Shown: positions 37,101-45,729 of the stretch, piece after piece | Layout: every line of letters begins with the position of its first letter | Position numbering within the stretch: the first letter of the stretch is position 1 | Source of the DNA: Bog-473 sp963763575 | Lineage (GTDB): Bacteria; Actinomycetota; Acidimicrobiia; Acidimicrobiales; RAAP-2 | DNA: 64,000 nt | Reading direction: 5' to 3' | Assembly (NCBI GenBank): GCA_963763575.1 | Contig: CAVXPD010000004.1 | Coordinates: 496,001 to 560,000 of the forward strand | Program-made: the position numbers and the translations under genes | Notes under the pieces: generated by a model | Database searches by the model: none | Told to the model about the DNA's origin: nothing | The model's input: the letters and a program-made list of their open reading frames with translations, nothing else

Positions 37101-37250
37101 CGCCCGCCACGGTCGCTGGTGGGCGAGTGGCCGAAAGGATTCCACGACGGTGCTTCGAATCACGTCACGGCTGTGCTGTCAGGGCGGCCGTGGCGCGTCG
37201 ATACCCGACTCGCCCAAGCGCTTAGAAGAAGCGATCGCTGGTCAAAGGAA

Positions 37251-37670
37251 TCAAGGTCGAGAGGCGTCGAGCGCCGCTCTCACCGTTTGCAGCGTGCCGG
37301 CATTCTGCGGGGTGGGGTCCTGCACCTCCCGCCTTGCGGCCTTCACCAGCTCGATCTGCGCGTTGAACTCCGCGCCGGGGACGTCTTCGACGATCGGGAC
37401 ATTGCCCGTCTCACCGATCACCGTCCCTTTCGGATCGACGCCCCAGGACGCCGTGTCGGTCACGCCGGCGATCCAGGCGTCGCTGTCCGCCGTCTGCGCA
37501 TCGAGCCGGGCGAGCGCCTCCCCCAGCGCGTGGAGGCTCTCGGAAGTCTGGTGCCGCAGGTATGTATCGACTTCGCTCTCGACGGCCCGGAGGAGGTGCA
37601 CGAGCATGGCATCGACCTGGACGTCCCGGTCGACTGGATCCACGTGATCCGGGTCGCGGCTCGAGCTCAT
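37251..37670 (-). CDS. Hypothetical helical protein
   Basis: 139 residues, not recognised. The first half is predicted helical and acidic (MLVHLLRAVESEVDTYLRHQTSESL); there is no signal peptide, membrane helix or cysteine. ATG 37670 lies 7 nt after the stop of the secreted-protein gene on the same strand, so they are likely co-transcribed. The third codon positions are strongly G/C, supporting real coding. The 150 nt downstream contain no gene. Confidence 0.6.
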   Translation of the reverse strand: MSSSRDPDHVDPVDRDVQVDAMLVHLLRAVESEVDTYLRHQTSESLHALGEALARLDAQTADSDAWIAGVTDTASWGVDPKGTVIGETGNVPIVEDVPGAEFNAQIELVKAARREVQDPTPQNAGTLQTVRAALDASRP

Positions 37671-37677
37671 CGCGGAC

Positions 37678-38274
37678 TCACGAGCTCTCGACGCGCAGCG
37701 GGAAGATGAACGTCCCGTCGGCCATGACGAGATTGTACGAACCCGGGAGCACCCGCTGGCTCGTGTTGGCCTTGTCCTGGTTCCACCTGCCCGTTCCCGA
37801 CACCGTGGCGTTCGGGGCGAGCCGCGCCAAGCCGAGCGCCGGGCAGTTCACCAGCTGGGGGCCGGGCCACACCTCGTGGCCGTGCGCGCTCTCGATTTCG
37901 AAGCCGATGGACCCGCACGGGCCGGCCTGCAGCGTTGTGACGGTCGGCCCGGGTGTCGTGCCGGCGAACGGGGCGGTGTAATTGCACGCGCTGGTCCCCC
38001 CGTTCCTCACGGTGAAGTCGATGTCGAGGGTCTGGCCGGGGTGCAGCGTGAGCATGTTGACGGCGACGAGCATCTGGGTCGTCTTGGACGGACACTCCCA
38101 GAAGTTGACGCGGCCCAGCTGGGCCAGCTTCGGTCTTGCGTGATGGGTCGACGATGCGCTCTTCGCCCCGGCCGGCGTGACGGGCGCCACCAGGAGGAGG
38201 CACGCCGCAGTCGAGGCGGCGCCCAGGACCATCGGCCACTGGCGTCCGCTCACCACGGCACAAGCGTGCCGCAT
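37678..38274 (-). CDS. Secreted beta-rich protein of unknown function
   Basis: 198 residues. A signal peptide is visible (charged start, AASTAACLLLVAPVTPAGA), with likely cleavage after AGA. The mature part has MLTLHPGQTLDIDFTVRNGG and ends ADGTFIFPLRVESS, an immunoglobulin-like or proteinase-inhibitor-like beta pattern. Two or three cysteines could form a disulfide. Function unknown. ATG 38274 is used; GTG 38277 is one codon upstream. It lies 19 nt downstream of a luciferase-like oxidoreductase gene. Confidence 0.7.
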   Translation of the reverse strand: MRHACAVVSGRQWPMVLGAASTAACLLLVAPVTPAGAKSASSTHHARPKLAQLGRVNFWECPSKTTQMLVAVNMLTLHPGQTLDIDFTVRNGGTSACNYTAPFAGTTPGPTVTTLQAGPCGSIGFEIESAHGHEVWPGPQLVNCPALGLARLAPNATVSGTGRWNQDKANTSQRVLPGSYNLVMADGTFIFPLRVESS

Positions 38275-38296
38275 CACCGCTCGCCGCAGTGCGCGT

Positions 38297-39403
38297 TCAG
38301 TCCGAGAAGGCGGGAATGACCTCGGTCCCCATCAGCTCGATGGTGCGCATGACCGACTCGTGCGGGATCTTGTACGGGTTGACCAGGCAGAGCAGCAGGT
38401 CCACGCCCGCCGCCTCGTAGGCGCGGCAGGCCTCCATGCACTCGGCCGGCGTGCCGAGCACGCAGGCGTTGGAGTCCACGAGGTACTCGAGGCTCAATAG
38501 GTCGAGCATCCCCGAGTCGTCCGTCTTCTTCATGTCGGCTGCGTAGGCGTAAGTGCCGAGCGACTCGTTGCGTTCGGCCATCCAGTCCGTGAGCGTGGCG
38601 ATCTGGCGAGCCCCGGTCTTGGGGTACCACTCGAAGGACTCGCGGGCCTCGGCGATCGCAATATTGCGGTCGGGCGCGCAGATGGCCATGGTGAAGGTGG
38701 CCGCCGCGTTGTGCACCGTCGCGCCGAGCGGCTTCGTGCAACCCCCGACCGCTTCGCGGTAGATGTCGATCTTGCGCTCGACCTCCGCCGGCGGCAGGCC
38801 GACGGCGAACGAGCACAAGCCGAGGCCGAGCGCGCCCACCTGCGCGTGGCCCTCGTCGCTCGTCGTGGCGCCCCACAGCGGCGGATGTGGCTTCTGCAAC
38901 GGCTTGGGCTGCACCCGGCGTCGTGGCATCTGCCAGAACTCGCCGGCGAACTCGTACTCGTCGTTGGTCCAGCAACCCACGACGTGCTCGATGGCCTCCT
39001 GCCACATGGGCCGCGTCTCGGCCGGATCGATGCCGAAGCCTTCGAGCTCGGGGCGCGTGGCCGAGCGGCCGGTCCCCAGGTCGACGCGACCACCCGAGAG
39101 GAGATCGAGTACAGCGGCCGACTCGGCGGTGCGCACCGGGTGGTTGTAGGGCTTGGGCATGAGGCGCACGCCGTAGCCGAGGCGGATGCGCTCGGTGCGC
39201 GCGGCGATGGCGCCGTAGAGCACCTCGGGGTTCGAGCAGTGCGAGTACTCCTGGAGGAAGTGGTGCTCGACGGTCCAAAACGCGTGCCAGCCGAAGCGGT
39301 CGCCGGCGATCGCCTGCTCGAGCGTGTTGCGGTAGGCGACCAGCTCGCTGTCCTCGGCCCACGGACGCGGGACCGGGATCTCGTAGAACAGCGCGAACTT
39401 CAT
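38297..39403 (-). CDS. Luciferase-like (LLM) flavin-dependent oxidoreductase
   Basis: 368 residues, closer to the luciferase alpha-like group than to the F420 group: MKFALFYEIPVPRPWAED, WHAFWTVEHHFLQEYSHCSNPEV, RIRLGYGVRLMP and VDLGTGRSATR. It should be an FMNH2- or F420-using monooxygenase. Substrate unknown. Start ATG 39403. Divergent from an SDR gene (108-nt gap) and followed by the secreted protein and hypothetical protein, probably in one transcript. Confidence 0.9.
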   Translation of the reverse strand: MKFALFYEIPVPRPWAEDSELVAYRNTLEQAIAGDRFGWHAFWTVEHHFLQEYSHCSNPEVLYGAIAARTERIRLGYGVRLMPKPYNHPVRTAESAAVLDLLSGGRVDLGTGRSATRPELEGFGIDPAETRPMWQEAIEHVVGCWTNDEYEFAGEFWQMPRRRVQPKPLQKPHPPLWGATTSDEGHAQVGALGLGLCSFAVGLPPAEVERKIDIYREAVGGCTKPLGATVHNAAATFTMAICAPDRNIAIAEARESFEWYPKTGARQIATLTDWMAERNESLGTYAYAADMKKTDDSGMLDLLSLEYLVDSNACVLGTPAECMEACRAYEAAGVDLLLCLVNPYKIPHESVMRTIELMGTEVIPAFSD

Positions 39404-39511
39404 GACGTGGGCTCCCCCCGGCGGACGGCGTCCCCGGGGCTGTCCCGGGCTAGAACGGTGCCCTGCTCCTATCAGCCCGGCTCGTCCGGGCGCAACCAAC
39501 CGGGAGGTGCC

Positions 39512-40318
39512 ATGCGTGGACTGGACGGGCGGACCTACGTCGTGACCGGGGCGGCCTCGGGCATCGGCCGGGCGACGGCGGCCCGGCTGCTCGACGAAGG
39601 AGCGCGCGTCATGGGGGCGGACCTGGCCGAACCCGGAGACGCCCCGGGCGCGCCCGACCACTGGGCCTTCACGCTGACAGACGTCGCCGACGAATCGGCG
39701 GTCGAGGCACTGGTGGGCGCGGCGGTCGGCTTCGGTGGCACGGTGGACGGCGTGGTCAACGCGGCCGGCGTGGCCGGGGGCGGACCGGTCCACCTGCTCC
39801 CCGCCCGCGAGTGGGACCGCGTGCTCGCCGTGAACCTGACCGGCACGTACCTGGTGGCCAAGCACGTGCTGGCGCAAATGTTGCGCCAGCCGACCGGCGC
39901 CGACGGCCAGCGAGGTTCCGTGGTGACGATCGCCAGCATCGAGGGGCTCGAGGGCACGGCCGGCGGCAGCGCGTACAGCGCGTCGAAGGGTGGCGTAGTG
40001 CTCCTGACGAAGAACATGGCCATCGATTACGCCGGCCGCGGCATCCGGGTCAATGCCATCTGCCCCGGCTTCGTCGAGACCCCCATGACCGACGCCGTGT
40101 TGGGGCCCGGCATGGAGGAGGCGCGGGCGGACATCCTGCGAGAGCACAAGCTCGGGCGGCGCATGGGCCGGCCGGACGAGATCGCGGCGGCTGCGGCGTT
40201 CTTGCTCTCCGACGACGCCTCCTTCATCACCGGGCACGCCTTGCCGGTCGACGGCGGCTACACGGCGGGACGCGACCACGGCGTGACCGACATGCTCGGG
40301 CTCTCGGGTCCCGAATAA
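39512..40318 (+). CDS. Short-chain dehydrogenase/reductase (SDR)
   Basis: 268 residues. TGAASGIGRA at residue 12, NAAGVAGGG, catalytic YSASK and the C-terminal HALPVDGGYTAG place it in the classical SDRs. Asp in MGADLAE after beta-2 favours NAD(H). GGGAGGTG lies just upstream of ATG 39512. It is divergent from the luciferase-like gene, with which it may share regulation. Confidence 0.92.
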   Translation: MRGLDGRTYVVTGAASGIGRATAARLLDEGARVMGADLAEPGDAPGAPDHWAFTLTDVADESAVEALVGAAVGFGGTVDGVVNAAGVAGGGPVHLLPAREWDRVLAVNLTGTYLVAKHVLAQMLRQPTGADGQRGSVVTIASIEGLEGTAGGSAYSASKGGVVLLTKNMAIDYAGRGIRVNAICPGFVETPMTDAVLGPGMEEARADILREHKLGRRMGRPDEIAAAAAFLLSDDASFITGHALPVDGGYTAGRDHGVTDMLGLSGPE

Positions 40319-40366
40319 CCCACGGGCCCGCTCCACTCCGGTCGTCGCTTTTCGCTGGCTCCCCCC

Positions 40367-40410
40367 TTGACGACTCACTGCTGTTCCCAGATACTTAAGT
40401 GAATGCTTAA
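40367..40410 (+). promoter_or_regulatory. Sigma70-type promoter with overlapping operator, leaderless transcript likely
   Basis: TTGACG at 40367-40372 and GATACT at 40390-40395 are separated by exactly 17 nt. The expected start of transcription falls at or beside the ATG at 40403, so the ArsR mRNA would have almost no leader; no ribosome site is present. TTAAG (40395-40399) and CTTAA (40406-40410) form an inverted repeat overlapping the -10 edge and the start codon, a plausible autoregulatory ArsR operator. Confidence 0.65.
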
Positions 40411-40777
40411 CCAACGACCCCCCGTCGACGACGTCTTCCGTGCGCTGGGCGACCCGACCCGCCGCGGCATGGTCGAACGACTCGGCGAGGGGCCGGCCAC
40501 GGTGAGCCAGCTGGCCCAGCCCCTGGACATCACGCTGTCGGCCGTCGTGCAGCACCTGGCGGTGCTGGAGGCCGCCGGGCTGGTCAGCTCCGAGAAGGTC
40601 GGCCGCACCCGCACCTGCCAACTCGAACCGGCCGGCGTCGGGCTGGCGGCGGACTGGTTCGCGGGGCAACGGGCGGCGTGGGAACGGCGGCTCGACCGGT
40701 TGGGCAACGTCCTCGCACACGAGCTGACGGCAGAGCAGCACACCGATCACGAACAAGGAGAGAGGAGCACCCCATGA
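40403..40777 (+). CDS. ArsR family winged-helix repressor
   Basis: 124 residues. Starts DDVFRALGDPTRRGMVERL; the recognition helix region is ITLSAVVQHLAVLEAAGLV. There are no metal-binding cysteines, so it belongs to the non-metal group usually coupled to SRPBCC proteins. It overlaps the SRPBCC gene (ATGA), and an inverted repeat over its own start suggests autoregulation. Confidence 0.93.
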   Translation: MLNQRPPVDDVFRALGDPTRRGMVERLGEGPATVSQLAQPLDITLSAVVQHLAVLEAAGLVSSEKVGRTRTCQLEPAGVGLAADWFAGQRAAWERRLDRLGNVLAHELTAEQHTDHEQGERSTP

Positions 40778-41226
40778 GCGACAGGTCCGCCGAACACGGC
40801 ACCTTTGTCATCACCCGCACCTACGCGGCGACGCCCGAGCGCGTCTTCGCCGCCTGGGCCAGCCGCGAGGCCAAGGCGCGCTGGTTCGGCGCCGGCGGCG
40901 AGGCCAACGACGGCTTCCAGCAGGACTTCCGGGTGGGCGGCACCGAGACCAACCGCGGCGGTCCGCCCAATGGTCCGATCTACGGCTACGAGGCGACGTA
41001 CCAGGACATCGTCCCGGAGGAGCGCATCGTGTACTCGTACACGATGGACACCGACGGCACCGTGATCTCGGTCTCGGTCACGACGGTCGAGTTCGCCGCC
41101 GCGAGCACCGGCACCACCTTGACGTTGACGGAGCAGGGCGTCTTCCTCGACGGCGGCGACACGCTGGCCGTGCGCGAGAAGGGCACCGCCGAGCTCCTTG
41201 ACCAACTCGGGGCCGCGCTGTCATGA
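40774..41226 (+). CDS. SRPBCC/AHSA1-like domain protein
   Basis: 150 residues of the START-like fold: ITRTYAATPERVFAAWASREAKARWFG, then FRVGGTETNRGG and LTLTEQGVFLDGGD. Members bind small hydrophobic ligands. ArsR-SRPBCC pairs are common in actinobacteria and often act with a dihydrofolate reductase-like (RibD_C) protein. A broken copy of exactly such a gene follows 9 nt downstream. ATG 40774 overlaps the ArsR stop. Confidence 0.9.
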   Translation: MSDRSAEHGTFVITRTYAATPERVFAAWASREAKARWFGAGGEANDGFQQDFRVGGTETNRGGPPNGPIYGYEATYQDIVPEERIVYSYTMDTDGTVISVSVTTVEFAAASTGTTLTLTEQGVFLDGGDTLAVREKGTAELLDQLGAALS

Positions 41227-41235
41227 CCCGGCGTC

Positions 41236-41399
41236 GTGCAGATCCAGGCCGGCATGTCGCTGGAAGGCTCCATCGCCGGCCCGGGCGACGCCATGGGCTG
41301 GGTCCTTCGAGTACGTGGCAACCGGCGAGGACGTCAACGACGTGATGGCGGCGACGGGCCGCCATCCTCGCCGGGCGCAACACCTGCGAAAGGTCTTGA
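41236..41399 (+). pseudogene. Dihydrofolate reductase-family (RibD C-terminal) remnant with two frameshifts
   Basis: Three frames together read the N-terminus of a DHFR-like protein: VQIQAGMSLEGSIAGPGDAM, then FEYVATGEDVNDVMAATG, then AILAGRNTCERS and a stop at 41397. Removing one C near 41310 and one C near 41361 joins them. Intact proteins of this family are about 180-200 residues, so at least two thirds is lost. It follows the ArsR-SRPBCC pair, its usual neighbours. Confidence 0.75.
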
Positions 41400-41593
41400 A
41401 TCGCGGGGTCCCCGAGATGAAACCCCAGTGAGCCACGTCCGGGCCCATGGTGAGCCCGCAGAGGTCGCGACTCGTCCTGCCCAGACCTGCGATTCTCGCT
41501 CCGCAAGCGGGTTGGCGAGTCGTCTAACCTCTGGCGATCGAACACCCGTTTTGGCTTCTCATCGGGGAGTCCGGAACTAAGGGGCAGGGGGAA

Positions 41594-42784
41594 ATGGGAT
41601 TTCAACGGGACGTGGTCATCGTCGGAGGGTGTGGCCACGTGGGGTTGCCGCTGGGCCTGGCGTTCGCGGACCGGGGCCTCCAGGTCGCGCTCTACGACAT
41701 CAATGGCGAAGCCGTTGAGTCGGTGGCCAACGGAACCATGCCATTCGCCGAAGATGGTGCCGACGATGTGCTGCGCCGCGTCGTGGGGACCCGCCTGATC
41801 GCCACGACTGATCCCCAGGTCGTCTCCGGCGCCGAGGCGGTCGTCGTCGTCATCGGGACCCCAGTCGACGAACACCTCAATCCCGACCCCAACGCCGTGT
41901 CCCAGGCCGTGGCAAGGATGAGCGATCACTTGCGAGATGGGCAGTTGCTGGTGTTGCGGTCGACCGTGTATCCCGGAACGACGGCGCTCGTCGAGTCGTC
42001 CATCGCCGATCTCGGGAAGTCGATCGACGTGGCCTTCTGTCCAGAGCGGATCGCCGAGGGCAAGGCGATGACCGAGCTGTTCGAGCTCCCGCAGATCGTG
42101 TCCAGCCGGCACCAGGCCGGACTCGATCGTGCCGAAAAGCTCTTCCGCAACCTGGCGTCGGAGATGGTCCAGATGGAGCCCGAGGAAGCCGAGCTCGCCA
42201 AGCTGTTCACCAACACCTGGCGCTACGTCCGCTTTGCCATCGCGAACCAGCTTTTCATGATGGCCAACGACTTCGGCCTGGACTACGGGCGTATCCGGGC
42301 GGGCCTCACGTTGGACTACCCGCGTGCCGCCGACCTTCCAGGTGCTGGGTTCGCCGCCGGCCCGTGCCTGTTGAAGGACACCATGCAACTGGCAGCATTC
42401 AACAACAACAACTTCGTGCTGGGCCATGCCGCCATGTTGGTGAACGAGGGTCTTCCGCTCTACGTCGTCTCGCGGCTTGAAAGAAGCTATCAACTCGAGT
42501 CGATGACGGTCGGATTACTCGGAATGTCGTTCAAGGCGGAGTCCGACGACATCCGTTCGAGTTTGAGCTACAAGCTCAAGCGCCTATTACGCTTCAAAGC
42601 CAAAGAGGTGCTGTGCCACGATCCCTTTGTCAGCGTCGATCCGCACCTCTCACCCCTCGAAGAGGTGCTCGAACACTCCGACCTGCTGATCCTCTCCACG
42701 CCCCATAGCGTCTACAAAGAGCTGGACGTGGACGTGCCAATCGTCGACGTCTGGGGGACGCTCGGCAACGGTACGGTGCTGTGA
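41594..42784 (+). CDS. UDP-glucose/GDP-mannose dehydrogenase family, WecC-like
   Basis: 396 residues. NAD motif VIVGGCGHVGLP at residue 8-19, FCPERIAEGKA at 148-158, which is typical of UDP-N-acetyl-mannosamine/glucosamine dehydrogenases, and the nucleophile Cys258 with Lys261 in GPCLLKDT. It should oxidise C6 of an NDP-sugar to a uronic acid. First gene of a plus-strand glycan unit; it overlaps the glycosyltransferase gene (GTGA). The window has a second, distinct dehydrogenase (48297-49619), so two uronic acids may be made. Confidence 0.9.
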   Translation: MGFQRDVVIVGGCGHVGLPLGLAFADRGLQVALYDINGEAVESVANGTMPFAEDGADDVLRRVVGTRLIATTDPQVVSGAEAVVVVIGTPVDEHLNPDPNAVSQAVARMSDHLRDGQLLVLRSTVYPGTTALVESSIADLGKSIDVAFCPERIAEGKAMTELFELPQIVSSRHQAGLDRAEKLFRNLASEMVQMEPEEAELAKLFTNTWRYVRFAIANQLFMMANDFGLDYGRIRAGLTLDYPRAADLPGAGFAAGPCLLKDTMQLAAFNNNNFVLGHAAMLVNEGLPLYVVSRLERSYQLESMTVGLLGMSFKAESDDIRSSLSYKLKRLLRFKAKEVLCHDPFVSVDPHLSPLEEVLEHSDLLILSTPHSVYKELDVDVPIVDVWGTLGNGTVL

Positions 42785-43531
42785 AGCCGCAGGTATCGGT
42801 CATCGTCCTGGCGTACAACGAAGGTGAGGCAATCGTGCCTTGCCTCGAACGCATCCTGAGCTCGGTGCAGCTGCCGTGCGAGGTCTTGGTGGTCCACGAC
42901 TCGCCGGACGACACGACCGTTCCCTGGATCGAGAAGTGCCAGCGCGCTGACTCTCGCGTGGTCCCCGTGCTGAATCTGTACGGCCGAGGCCCTGCCCGAG
43001 CCATCCGTTTCGGCTTCGCCCAGGCGTCGGCCGACGTTGCTGTCGTCACCATGGCCGACGGCTGCGACGACCCCATGCAGATCGACTCCCTGGCCCGACT
43101 CGTCGACCGCGGGGTCGCAATCGCGGCGGCGTCCCGTTATATGCGGGGGGGCCGCCAGATCGGTGGCCCGCCGTTGAAGAGCTCCTTGTCCCGGATGGCT
43201 GGGAATTTCTCTTCACCTGCTGGCCAGAGTGGGCACGAGGGACGCGACGAATTCGTTCAAGGCCTACTCGACCGACTTCGTGCGCTCGGTGGGCATCGAC
43301 TCCGACGCGGGCTTCGAGGTGGGTCTGGAGCTCGTCGCGAAAGCACGACGGCTGCGGCTCCCGGTCGCCGAGATCCCGACCATCTGGCTCGAGCGGACGA
43401 GCGGACAATCCAACTTCAACCTGGGGAAATGGCTGCCTCACTACGTTCGGTGGTATCTATACGCCTTCGGTCCGAAGCTCTCCGTCGAGCAGGTGCGCAG
43501 CGACCGAGTCCCCGCTTCGGTTGCTTCCTGA
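42781..43531 (+). pseudogene. Family 2 glycosyltransferase, single-base frameshift
   Basis: From GTG 42781 the sequence is a clean GT2 domain: VSVIVLAYNEGEAIVPCLERIL and TMADGCDDPMQIDSLA with the metal-binding acids. After LSRMAGN at about 43203 another frame takes over with LHLLARVGTRDATNSFKAYS and IPTIWLERTSGQSNFNLGKW, ending at 43531. One base in the GGGAATTTCT at 43201-43210 accounts for the break. Without the shift, the protein would be ~250 residues and resemble polyprenol-phosphate sugar transferases. Coupled to the upstream dehydrogenase. Confidence 0.82.
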
Positions 43532-43615
43532 ACCCTCCCGGGTTCTGAACCGATCGAGGCGCTCACAACGCCATTCTTTCAGTACCACGCTTTCAGTAAA
43601 GGAGCAGTTGATTCG

Positions 43616-44638
43616 ATGTCCAAGGTCTTGGTCAGTGGTTCGGCCGGCTTCATCGGGGGTTACGTGGTCGAGGAGCTCCTGCGCCGGGGTCACCAGGTGG
43701 TCGGGATCGACAACCTGACGAAATACGGCAGGGTGACCAAGTCCTACGACGACGATGCCGCGTACCAATTCGTCGAGGGAGATGCCAGAGACATCGACTT
43801 GATGACCAAGCTTCTCTCTGATTGCGATCATTTCATCGCCGGTGCCGCCATGATCGGAGGGATTTCGTACTTCCATACCTACGCCTACGACCTCTTGGCA
43901 ACCAACGAGCGCATCATCGCCTCGTCCTGCGACGCCGCCATTGAGGCGCATCGCGAGGGACGACTTCAGAAGGTCACGTATCTGTCGTCATCCATGGTCT
44001 TCGAGTCGACCACTTCTTGGCCCTCGGCCGAGGGCCAAGAGCGCCAGGTTCCACCACCGATCTCATCGTACGGCTTCCAAAAATTGGCCGTTGAGTACTT
44101 CGCCCGTGCGGCGCACTCACAGTACGGCCTGCCGTTCACCATCCTGCGGCCTTTCAACTGTGTCGGGATTGGTGAGCGCAGGGCTCTGGGGGACGTCGAG
44201 ATCCTTTCGGGCAACGTGCAGCTGGCCATGAGTCATGTCGTGCCCGACCTGGTCCAAAAGGTGCTCAAGGGTCAGGACCCGCTCCACATCCTGGGCGACG
44301 GCAGCCAGATCCGGCACTACACCTACGGCGGGGACCTGGCGGCCGGGATCGTGACGGGTATGGAACACCCGGCGGCTTTGAACGAGGACTTCAACCTGTC
44401 CACGCCGACGTCGACGACCGTGCTCGAGCTCGCCGAGCTCATCTGGAGGAAGGTTCGCGGCGATTCGGAGTTTCGCTACGTCTCGGACAGCCCGTTCGAA
44501 CACGACGTGGCATGCCGGATCCCTGCGACTGAGAAGGCGGCTCGTGTCCTCGGCTTCGAGGCGACGACTTCGCTGAGCGACATGCTCGACGAGGTCATCC
44601 CCTGGATCCAGCGTGCCGTGGAGGACGGCACCATCTGA
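43616..44638 (+). CDS. NAD-dependent nucleotide-sugar epimerase/dehydratase
   Basis: 340 residues, extended SDR. GSAGFIGGYVVEEL at residue 8, catalytic SSYGFQKLAVEYF (Tyr-x3-Lys), and RPFNCVGIGERR. AAMIGGISYFHTYAYDL is characteristic of a subgroup of UDP-sugar epimerases. It likely converts a UDP-hexose or uronate used by the adjacent glycosyltransferase. AAAGGAG lies 13 nt upstream of ATG 43616. Convergent with the retropepsin-like gene. Confidence 0.88.
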   Translation: MSKVLVSGSAGFIGGYVVEELLRRGHQVVGIDNLTKYGRVTKSYDDDAAYQFVEGDARDIDLMTKLLSDCDHFIAGAAMIGGISYFHTYAYDLLATNERIIASSCDAAIEAHREGRLQKVTYLSSSMVFESTTSWPSAEGQERQVPPPISSYGFQKLAVEYFARAAHSQYGLPFTILRPFNCVGIGERRALGDVEILSGNVQLAMSHVVPDLVQKVLKGQDPLHILGDGSQIRHYTYGGDLAAGIVTGMEHPAALNEDFNLSTPTSTTVLELAELIWRKVRGDSEFRYVSDSPFEHDVACRIPATEKAARVLGFEATTSLSDMLDEVIPWIQRAVEDGTI

Positions 44639-44670
44639 ACCCCGCGTCCCAACACGAGCCTTGGCGCGGG

Positions 44671-45726
44671 TCAACCCAGCACCATGCGCGCACCGGTGTA
44701 GTCGAGGACCACCCAGCCGTAGCGTTTGAGCTGGTCCGATCCAAGCAGACCCTGGGTCCCGCCCACGCTGATGGTGCCGAAGTTCGTGTCACCGACCAGC
44801 TGGGGATGGAGCGTCTGGCCTGGAACCGACCAAGAGCCGCTGTGCACCAGGGGCACGGTGATCACCGAGCACACCGTCGCCTGACGCTGGGCCAGGTCGG
44901 TCGGAGCCAGAGAGGCCGCCCGCGCCGTCGCCGTCGCCACCACGCTCTGTGAGGAGCCGGTGTCGACGACGAAGCTGCGCCGTGCCCCGCCGGCGAAGCG
45001 CACCGCCACGTTGAGCGAGACGTCACCCGGCGAGGGCTGGACGGTGAGGGGGATGGTCGTGCCGTCGCCTTGCGTGAGGACGGGGTCAGGGGGCGGGCCG
45101 ACGGGCCCCGTATAGGGTTCTGACCTCGCGAGCGGAGCGCCCTCGGGGCCGGGGAGGACCAGCGCGCCGGCTCTGAAATCCACCCGCACGCCGCCGAAGC
45201 GCGCCAACACGTCCGAGCCCAGCAGGCCGACCGGCTCCCCACGCCCGCCGATCTGCGGCAGCGTGGCGGCAGTCAGGTCCTGGGGCGACAGCTCGACGCC
45301 CTCGAGCGACCAGTTCGCCACGGACACCGGCTGCGCCGTCCCCGTGCATCCGACGCCGGCGAAGACGCTGGACTGACCGGAATCGACGAGGCGGAGACGC
45401 CGGGCCAGAGCGGCGTCGATGGTCGACTGGCCTGCGCCGCTGTCGAGCACGAAGGGGTAGGGGTGGCCGTCGATACACACATTGACGAGCTCGGCCACCT
45501 GCCCGGCCACCGTGCTCACCGTCATCGGCGCGCGCGCCCCACCGCCGGGCAGCGCGGTCGCCGCGGCGCAGCTGGACGAGGCGGGTGGAAGAGCGAAATT
45601 GACCTCCGGCTCGACCCGCACGCCCGGTGCGCCCGGGCCGCTGCACCCTGCCGCGCCCAGACACAGCACCAGCCCGGCCGCGCCCACGACGACCCGTGTT
45701 GTGGCGAACCGACCCCGCCGCCCCAC
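44671..45726 (-). CDS. Lipoprotein with duplicated retropepsin-like aspartic protease domain
   Basis: 351 residues, GTG start. N-terminal signal with lipobox LGAAGC (lipidated Cys28). Two retropepsin-type halves: Asp95 in VLDSGAGQS with GLLGSDVL at about 168-174, and Asp255 in VVDTGSSQS with GLLGSDQL near 333. Each half has the D-S/T-G active-site and the hydrophobic-G second motif, so a single chain could form the full two-Asp site outside the membrane. Function unknown; it closes the rhamnose/xylose operon, 3 nt after a rhamnosyltransferase-like gene. Confidence 0.85.
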   Translation of the reverse strand: MGRRGRFATTRVVVGAAGLVLCLGAAGCSGPGAPGVRVEPEVNFALPPASSSCAAATALPGGGARAPMTVSTVAGQVAELVNVCIDGHPYPFVLDSGAGQSTIDAALARRLRLVDSGQSSVFAGVGCTGTAQPVSVANWSLEGVELSPQDLTAATLPQIGGRGEPVGLLGSDVLARFGGVRVDFRAGALVLPGPEGAPLARSEPYTGPVGPPPDPVLTQGDGTTIPLTVQPSPGDVSLNVAVRFAGGARRSFVVDTGSSQSVVATATARAASLAPTDLAQRQATVCSVITVPLVHSGSWSVPGQTLHPQLVGDTNFGTISVGGTQGLLGSDQLKRYGWVVLDYTGARMVLG

Positions 45727-45729
45727 GGC

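Noticed and set aside
37118..37175. tRNA-like stretch with a D-arm-like GAGTGGCCGAAAGG and TTCGAATC
   Set aside because: No anticodon arm or acceptor stem can be drawn; the two motifs are too close. At best it is a remnant of a tRNA-Ser/Leu-like gene.
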